Assembly (NCBI GenBank): GCA_946543095.1
Contig: CAMNLO010000032.1
Coordinates: 1 to 10,421 of the forward strand
Length of the DNA: 10,421 nt
Origin: an uncultured bacterium
GTDB taxonomy: Bacteria > Bacillota > Clostridia > Lachnospirales > Lachnospiraceae
Direction of reading: 5' to 3'
In this document: in pieces, positions 7,251 to 10,421 of the stretch
How the letters are laid out: each line of letters starts with the position of its first letter
Numbering within the stretch: position 1 is the first letter of the stretch
Made by a program: the position numbers and the translations under genes
The notes under the pieces: model-generated
Database searches by the model: none
What the model was told of the DNA's origin: nothing
The model's input: only the letters and a program-made list of their open reading frames with translations

Positions 7251-7251
7251 T
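7223..7251 (+). promoter_or_regulatory. Predicted promoter of hflK-hflC
   Basis: TTGTAA (7223-7228), a 17-bp spacer and TACAAT (7246-7251), giving a start near 7258 and a leader of about 25 nt before hflK. The promoter is the mirror image of the MATE promoter because ATTGTA and TACAAT form an inverted repeat at its ends. Confidence 0.55.
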
Positions 7252-7269
7252 GGTTAACTATCATTAGCC

Positions 7270-7277
7270 AAGGAGGT
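7270..7277 (+). promoter_or_regulatory. Ribosome binding site of hflK
   Basis: AAGGAGGT, with 5-6 nt to the ATG at 7283. It is strong, in contrast to the missing site of the divergent MATE gene. Confidence 0.85.
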
Positions 7278-7282
7278 TTATC

Positions 7283-8473
7283 ATGTTTAATTTCGGAATG
7301 ATACAGGGACTTCTGTCTATTCTATGGAATGTCCTGATCATCGTCATCGTGGCCGTGATCATCATCCGGGCCGGGATGAAGAAGGGGGTGTTTCCCAAGG
7401 ACTTCACCGATCTGTTTAAGAAAAAGGACCGGGACGGCGCCGAGGACGGAGTCTGGAGGGATCTGGACAAAGACGCCCCGAAGAAGGGGGGCGCGGGGAA
7501 GGTATTCAGCATTATACTCATCGTGCTGGTCCTTGTGTTTGCCGTGTTCACCTTCACCGGCTGCTTCTACAGCGTGGATGAGCAGGAAAACGCCGTGGTG
7601 ACCATGTTCGGCAGGGTGATCCGAACGGACACCGCCGGGCTCTATTTCAAGATTCCCTGGCTGCAGCAGGTGAAGAAGGTGGATATGACCACCCACGGCA
7701 CCGGCATCGGCTATTCCGTCTCCGAGGAGGGGCAGAATATCCAGAATGTGAACGACGGCATTATGATCACCTCCGATTTCAATCTTCTGGATATCGATTT
7801 CTATCTGGAATACAGGGTATCGGACCCTGTGGCATACCTTTACAATTCCAACGATCCGGAGACCATCCTTTCCAATATCGCCCTGTCCAGCATCCGTTCC
7901 GTGGTGCTCAATTACGACGTGGACGAGGCCATGACCACCGCCAAGAGCCAGATCCAGGCGGAGGTGAAGGAGGATATGATCAGGGAGCTGACGGACAATG
8001 ACATCGGCCTGGCGGTGGTGAACATCACGGTCCAGGATTCGGAGCCTCCCACGGAGACCATCAAGCAGGCCTTCAAGTCCGTGGAGACCGCAAAGCAGGG
8101 GGCGGACACCGCCAAGAACAACGCCCTGACCTATCAGAACACGGAGCTGCCCAAGGCGGAGGCCAAGGCGGACCAGATCGTCCAGGAGGCGGAGGGAGAA
8201 AAGGCCGCCAGGATCGCGGAAGCGGAGGGTCAGGTCGCCAGGTTCAATTCCATCTATGAGGAATACAAAAACTATCCGCTGATCACGAAAAAAAGAATGT
8301 TCTACGAAGCCCTGGAAAATGTGCTGCCTTATTTAAAGGTCGTCATCACCGACGGGGAGACGGAGACCATGTATCCTTTGGAGAGCTTTACCTCCGGTGC
8401 GGGCTTTGAGGACTACAGCTATGATTATGCTGACGATGCTTCGGAAGAAAGCAGTGAGGAGGAAGCGCAATGA
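7283..8473 (+). CDS. hflK: HflK-like SPFH (prohibitin/stomatin) membrane protein
   Basis: HflK and HflC form a large membrane-bound cage that encloses and modulates the FtsH AAA protease in well-studied bacteria. This product has 396 residues. A first hydrophobic segment lies at about residues 7-30, a charged region at 31-73 (KKKDRDGAEDG), and a second membrane segment at about 74-95. The SPFH domain then starts with YSVDEQENAVVTMFGRVIRTDTAGLYFKIPW, a typical band-7 opening, and runs to about residue 250. A long Ala/Glu/Lys-rich helical region (about 255-335, AEAKADQIVQEAEGEKAARIAEAEG) matches the family coiled coil. The C-terminal tail is acidic and Tyr/Ser-rich (DYADDASEESSEEE). The E. coli protein has one membrane segment, so the extra N-terminal one is a difference. 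The stop overlaps the hflC start by 4 nt (ATGA), which implies translational coupling. An ftsH gene is not present in the window. Confidence 0.88.
   Translation: MFNFGMIQGLLSILWNVLIIVIVAVIIIRAGMKKGVFPKDFTDLFKKKDRDGAEDGVWRDLDKDAPKKGGAGKVFSIILIVLVLVFAVFTFTGCFYSVDEQENAVVTMFGRVIRTDTAGLYFKIPWLQQVKKVDMTTHGTGIGYSVSEEGQNIQNVNDGIMITSDFNLLDIDFYLEYRVSDPVAYLYNSNDPETILSNIALSSIRSVVLNYDVDEAMTTAKSQIQAEVKEDMIRELTDNDIGLAVVNITVQDSEPPTETIKQAFKSVETAKQGADTAKNNALTYQNTELPKAEAKADQIVQEAEGEKAARIAEAEGQVARFNSIYEEYKNYPLITKKRMFYEALENVLPYLKVVITDGETETMYPLESFTSGAGFEDYSYDYADDASEESSEEEAQ
8455..8463 (+). promoter_or_regulatory. Ribosome binding site of hflC inside the end of hflK
   Basis: GAGGAGGAA lies within the last codons of hflK, 6 nt before the hflC ATG at 8470. 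It doubles as the coding sequence of the acidic Glu-rich tail of HflK. Confidence 0.75.
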
Positions 8474-9342
8474 AAAAGAATCTGTTATTACCCATCGTTG
8501 CCGTGCTGGCTGTCATCGTCATCTTCCTGCTGTCAAATTCCCTGTATGTGGTGAATTACAACGATCATGTGATCATCAAGCAGTTTGACAGGATCATCGG
8601 GACCTCCTCCGCGCCGGGGCTTTATTTCAAGCTCCCCTTCGTACAGTCCACCCAGGCCGTCTACGCCGGCAGCCGGATCTACGATATCCCTGCCAGCGAT
8701 GTGATCACCAAGGACAAGAAATCCATGATCGCGGACGACTATGTGATCTGGAAGGTGACGGATCCCGCCCGGTATTATCAGACCCTGGGGGCCATGTCCG
8801 CAAGGGCGGAGGAGCGCATTGACGCCGCGGTGTATAACGCCACCAAGAACACCATTTCCTCCATGAACCAGGATGATGTCATCGCCGCCAGAGGGATCGA
8901 GCTCACCAATATGATCACCGGCGCCTCCAATTCCGATATCACCAGCTACGGCATCGAGATCATCCTGGCGGAGATCAAGGCCCTGGATCTGCCGGATGAT
9001 AATAAAGAAGCGGTTTATGAGAGAATGATCTCCGAACGCAAAAACATCGCGGCCTCCTATACCGCCAAGGGAAACGCGGAAGCCCAGAAGATCCGGAACG
9101 ACACGGACAGGCAGGTGGCGGTGAAGATCGCGGATGCCCAGAAGGAGTCGGAGCGGATCAGAGCGGAGGGCGAGGCGGAATACATGAAGATCCTGTCGGA
9201 TGCCTATAATGATCCGGAAAAGGCGGACTTCTATAATTTCACCCGAAGCCTGGACGCCCTGGAGACCTCCATGCAGGGCAATAAGACCCTGATTTTGGAC
9301 AAGGATTCCGAGATGGCAAAGATCCTGTACGGGCAGTATTGA
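8470..9342 (+). CDS. hflC: HflC-like SPFH membrane protein
   Basis: The partner of HflK in the FtsH-modulating membrane complex. The product of 290 residues has one N-terminal membrane anchor (about residues 4-24), then an SPFH domain beginning YVVNYNDHVIIKQFDRIIG...APGLYFKLPF and running to about residue 175. A charged coiled-coil region (about 180-245, SERKNIAASYTAKGNAEAQKIRNDTDR...RIRAEGEAEYM) follows, with the ERKNIAA..Y.A.G..EAQKI pattern highly typical of HflC. The C-terminus (NKTLILDKDSEMAKILYGQY) resembles the family ending, where a Phe/Leu-rich tail often follows. The length is slightly below that of E. coli HflC (334). It overlaps hflK by 4 nt and has its own strong ribosome binding site. 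No terminator is visible after the stop. Confidence 0.92.
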   Translation: MKKNLLLPIVAVLAVIVIFLLSNSLYVVNYNDHVIIKQFDRIIGTSSAPGLYFKLPFVQSTQAVYAGSRIYDIPASDVITKDKKSMIADDYVIWKVTDPARYYQTLGAMSARAEERIDAAVYNATKNTISSMNQDDVIAARGIELTNMITGASNSDITSYGIEIILAEIKALDLPDDNKEAVYERMISERKNIAASYTAKGNAEAQKIRNDTDRQVAVKIADAQKESERIRAEGEAEYMKILSDAYNDPEKADFYNFTRSLDALETSMQGNKTLILDKDSEMAKILYGQY

Positions 9343-9351
9343 GGGATAGAA

Positions 9352-9380
9352 TTGACTTAATAAGCCGATTGCTTTACAGG
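9352..9380 (+). promoter_or_regulatory. Possible weak promoter before the cysteine synthase gene
   Basis: TTGACT (9352-9357), a 17-bp spacer, and TACAGG (9375-9380). The -35 is good (5 of 6) but the -10 is poor (3 of 6). If used, transcription would start near 9387 and include the two hairpins that follow. Confidence 0.3.
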
Positions 9381-9416
9381 CCGAAGACCGGCTGCAGGCT
9401 GAAATTTGAGACAGAA

Positions 9417-9429
9417 CGGGATTGTCCCG
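9417..9429 (+). other. Small hairpin upstream of the cysteine synthase gene
   Basis: CGGGA-TTG-TCCCG, a perfect 5-bp stem with a 3-nt loop, 1 nt before the larger hairpin at 9431-9462. There is no U-tract, so it is not a terminator by itself. Confidence 0.5.
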
Positions 9430-9430
9430 A

Positions 9431-9462
9431 CGGCAGATCCGGATCCATGATCCGGATCGCCG
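9431..9462 (+). other. Strong 13-bp hairpin in the hflC-cysteine synthase gap
   Basis: CGGC (9431-9434), a single bulged A, and GATCCGGAT (9436-9444) pair with ATCCGGATC (9450-9458) and GCCG (9459-9462) around the loop CCATG. It contains the 10-bp palindrome GATCCGGATC twice. No poly-U follows, so it is more likely an mRNA-stabilising or regulatory structure than a terminator. I see no T-box or SAM riboswitch signature around it. Confidence 0.7.
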
Positions 9463-9483
9463 GAGCGGAGAAATCCCCGTCAT

Positions 9484-9489
9484 GGAGGA
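9484..9489 (+). promoter_or_regulatory. Ribosome binding site that decides the cysteine synthase start
   Basis: GGAGGA lies 10 nt before the ATG at 9500. An alternative in-frame ATG at 9482 would overlap this site and has only a distant GGAG (about 13-18 nt away), so 9500 is preferred. Confidence 0.6.
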
Positions 9490-9499
9490 TGGATACGGA

Positions 9500-10421
9500 A
9501 TGATCTGTAACGATATACTGGAAGCGGTGGGGCACACGCCTCTTGTGAGACTGAACAGGATGCCCCTTCCGGACAGCGCGGAGATCCTGGTGAAATTCGA
9601 GGGCACCAATGTCGGCGGCTCCATAAAGACCAGGACCGCCCTGAACATGATCGAGGAAGCGGAGAAGGAAGGGCTGATCCACAAGGACACCATCATCGTG
9701 GAGCCCACCAGCGGCAATCAGGGCATCGGCCTTGCCCTGGTGGGGGCGGTGAGAGGATATGAAACGAAGATCATCATGCCGGACTCCGTCAGCGAGGAGA
9801 GAAGAAAGATCATCGCCCAGTACGGGGCACAGGTGATCCTGATCCATGACGACGGGGACATCGGGGCCTGCATCGATGAGTGCATGAAAACCGCCAACCG
9901 CATGAGCAAAGAAGACCCCAGGGTCTTTGTCCCCCAGCAGTTTGAAAATCCCAACAACACCATGGCCCACAGGAACCATACGGCCCTGGAGATCATGGAG
10001 CAGGCGGCAAAGCCCATCCACGGCTTCTGCTCCGGCATCGGCACCGGCGGCACCATCACCGGCATCGGGGAGGTCTTAAAGGCCCAGAATCCCTCCATCG
10101 AGATCTGGGCGGTGGAGCCGGAAAACGCGGCGATCCTGGCGGGAGGAAATATCGGGACCCATCTGCAGATGGGCATCGGAGACGGGATCATCCCGGCGAT
10201 CCTGAATCAGTCCATTTACGATCAGGTGTATATCGTATCGGATGAGGAAGCCATCGGGACAGCAAAGAGACTGGCAAAAGAGGAGGGCTTATTATGCGGC
10301 ATCTCCAGCGGCACCAATGTGGCGGCCGCCATACAGCTGGCTAAGAAGCTGGGCCCGGGGAAAACCGTGGTGACGGTGCTTCCGGACACTGCGGAGCGGT
10401 ATTTTTCCACATCGCTGTTTG
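9500..10421 (+). CDS. cysK: Cysteine synthase (O-acetylserine sulfhydrylase family), last few residues outside the window
   Basis: A PLP-dependent enzyme expected to make L-cysteine from O-acetyl-L-serine and sulfide in the cytoplasm. The 307 visible residues cover nearly the full family length. The start MICNDILEAVGHTPLVRLNRM matches the OASS opening (LE..G.TPLV.L). Lys43 in GGSIKTR is the expected Schiff-base lysine; TSGNQG (70-75) is the substrate-binding loop, GTGGT (181-185) cradles the PLP phosphate, and GISSGT (267-272) supplies the serine near the pyridine nitrogen. PQQFENPNN (145-153) matches the family loop. Two deviations from textbook CysK are KTR in place of KDR after the lysine and TSGNQG in place of TSGNTG. 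A related activity (O-phosphoserine or cystathionine chemistry) cannot be excluded. It stands 157 nt after hflC with hairpins in between. The ending VLPDTAERYFSTSLF suggests that only a few residues are missing. Confidence 0.9.
   Translation, partial: MICNDILEAVGHTPLVRLNRMPLPDSAEILVKFEGTNVGGSIKTRTALNMIEEAEKEGLIHKDTIIVEPTSGNQGIGLALVGAVRGYETKIIMPDSVSEERRKIIAQYGAQVILIHDDGDIGACIDECMKTANRMSKEDPRVFVPQQFENPNNTMAHRNHTALEIMEQAAKPIHGFCSGIGTGGTITGIGEVLKAQNPSIEIWAVEPENAAILAGGNIGTHLQMGIGDGIIPAILNQSIYDQVYIVSDEEAIGTAKRLAKEEGLLCGISSGTNVAAAIQLAKKLGPGKTVVTVLPDTAERYFSTSLF

Noticed and set aside
7560..7568. Lipoprotein-type cysteine (FTGC) in HflK
   Set aside because: It lies at residue 94, at the end of an internal membrane segment, not after an N-terminal signal peptide, so a lipobox is not supported.
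9343..9499. T-box or SAM riboswitch before the cysteine synthase gene
   Set aside because: No T-box sequence, no terminator/antiterminator pair with a U-tract, and no recognisable SAM-I core; only plain hairpins are seen.
8533..9717. A long open frame (394 codons) on the minus strand across hflC and into the cysteine synthase gene
   Set aside because: It is antisense to two well-supported genes, has no recognisable domain, and reads as Gly/Ile/His/Asp-rich noise typical of the complement of GC-rich coding sequence.

Overview
The window looks like a chromosomal segment of a Gram-positive anaerobe of the class Clostridia, most likely a Lachnospiraceae-type gut bacterium. That is inferred from strong AGGAGG ribosome binding sites, an EF-Ts of about 310 residues, the type of MATE transporter, an OASS-type cysteine synthase with a GGSIKTR lysine motif, and a large secreted transglutaminase-like protein with bacterial Ig-like repeats. 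No phage, transposon, CRISPR, tRNA or rRNA genes were seen.

Layout. Positions 1-3424 (minus strand) hold a very large secreted protein whose 3' end lies outside the window: signal peptide, low-complexity Ser/Ala/Glu-rich linker with 48-bp direct repeats, a transglutaminase-like domain with a complete Cys-His-Asp triad, a probable beta-rich region, an InlB-type repeat, and a run of Ig-like segments. Positions 3425-3749 are a non-coding junction with the promoter of that gene, a Rho-independent terminator for the upstream operon, and an odd set of 24-nt tandem repeats at the end of tsf. Positions 3750-5581 (minus) are the rpsB-tsf operon (ribosomal protein S2 and elongation factor Ts), driven by a good promoter and preceded by a leader of about 178 nt that can fold. 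Positions 5822-7213 (minus) encode a MATE-family efflux transporter. It is divergent from 7283-9342 (plus), a translationally coupled hflK-hflC pair of SPFH membrane proteins. From 9500 to the right edge (plus) is a nearly complete cysteine synthase.

The genes do not form one obvious pathway. rpsB-tsf serves translation. HflK and HflC are expected to assemble into a membrane cage that modulates FtsH, whose gene is not in the window. The MATE pump and hflKC share a compact intergenic region in which the two predicted promoters overlap. I see no clearly new multi-gene system here. The observations most worth checking are regulatory: the stop-codon-bearing tandem repeats at the tsf 3' end, the structured rpsB leader, the interlocked divergent promoters with a predicted leaderless MATE mRNA, and the strong hairpins before the cysteine synthase gene.
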